A stretch of DNA of 64,000 nucleotides from Cololabis saira (Eukaryota; Chordata; Actinopteri; Beloniformes; Belonidae). The translations under genes were made by a program, and so were the position numbers. A model generated the notes under the pieces. That model made no database searches. It was not told where the DNA came from and saw nothing but the letters and a program-made list of their open reading frames with translations. This document shows, in pieces, positions 63,497 to 64,000 of this stretch. The stretch covers positions 20,717,941 to 20,781,940 of the forward strand of contig NC_084607.1 in the NCBI RefSeq assembly GCF_033807715.1, given 5' to 3'. Position 1 is the stretch's first letter, and each line of letters starts with the position of its first letter.

Positions 63497-64000
63497 CAGA
63501 TTATTTAAATCTGTGTTTTGTAAAGTCTTTTGAAACATAGTAATCAGTATATAGACTGATTTGTTTATTGTGGAACTTTAATGTACAATTTCAGGATTTT
63601 GAACAGTTTGGGAGTACACTTTGGGTTGAAAAGCAGCAATTGACATTCATAATAATGTATTTTGTCTTTTTTTTTCTTTTTTTCTTACATCCCCATGAAA
63701 TTAAATTGAATTTTTAATAAAAAATTGTATATATCTCCGGTGAAACCCATCACAAAAAACTATATCCAGTCAAATGGGAAATGGGAGGCGGAGGCAAAAA
63801 AGAAAAAAAATGGTATGGTTACCAGACAAAAATGTATAAAAGCAGAAAATAAACCAAGGAAAATTTCTAATACAGTATCAAGAGATCATAAAAATTAGGG
63901 TTATTTCTCTCATACAGTTTTTAAAGCCAGTCTCTGTAGCAATACCACTTCTGACCACAGGGGGGCAGAATATCAAAGTTCACGTCAGCCCCTGTTATTG
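63497..64000. other. Downstream of ciao3, no gene seen
   Basis: AT-rich sequence with no exon that I can support. CCACAGGGGGGCAG at 63955-63968 agrees with the CTCF core at about 12 of 14 positions and may be a binding site. This is from motif memory only. Confidence 0.3.

Overview
This is vertebrate nuclear DNA, almost certainly from a teleost fish. Five split protein-coding genes with GT-AG introns read through cleanly when spliced by eye. The introns and spacers carry typical fish repeats: L2-, Rex/Babar- and L1-like LINE remnants, hAT, Tc1 and MITE elements, and long (TA)n arrays. The species cannot be told from sequence alone. There is no bacterial-type content, no CRISPR array, and I recognised no tRNA or rRNA gene.

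Layout. (1) 323-5629, +: the last five coding exons of arhgap17 (RICH1), a RhoGAP whose proline-rich tail ends in the PDZ ligand ENTAL. (2) 7212-14025, -: complete slc5a11 (SMIT2), a sodium/myo-inositol cotransporter, 15 coding exons, 686 aa, convergent with arhgap17. (3) About 14.0-22.3 kb: a gene-poor spacer holding a decayed L2-type LINE and the probable 3' UTR of the next gene. (4) 22316-47092, -: complete grid2ip (delphilin), 23 coding exons, about 2004 aa, with three PDZ domains, two harmonin-homology-like domains, an FH1 region and an FH2 domain. One 2457-bp exon inserts a long repetitive Q/E/Y-rich and H/S/Q-rich segment into FH1. (5) 48766-55979, -: complete e4f1, a zinc-finger transcription factor, 14 coding exons, 764 aa. 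(6) 57620-63152, +: complete ciao3 (narfl/IOP1), a cytosolic Fe-S assembly factor, 11 coding exons, 476 aa. It is head-to-head with e4f1 across a 1.6-kb spacer full of TA repeats.

The genes do not form a pathway. They are a synteny group: arhgap17 next to slc5a11 matches the human 16p12 arrangement, and E4F1 and CIAO3 are both on human 16p13.3. All four complete gene models keep frame across every junction and total an exact multiple of three, which is the main support for the exon coordinates.

I see no wholly new system. The most unusual item is the delphilin mega-exon with two unrelated tandem peptide repeats. Secondary items are an extra N-terminal PDZ in delphilin, a start-overlapping uORF in e4f1, a possible alternative C-terminus of arhgap17, a near-perfect 66-nt hairpin in a delphilin intron, and several well-preserved DNA-transposon footprints.
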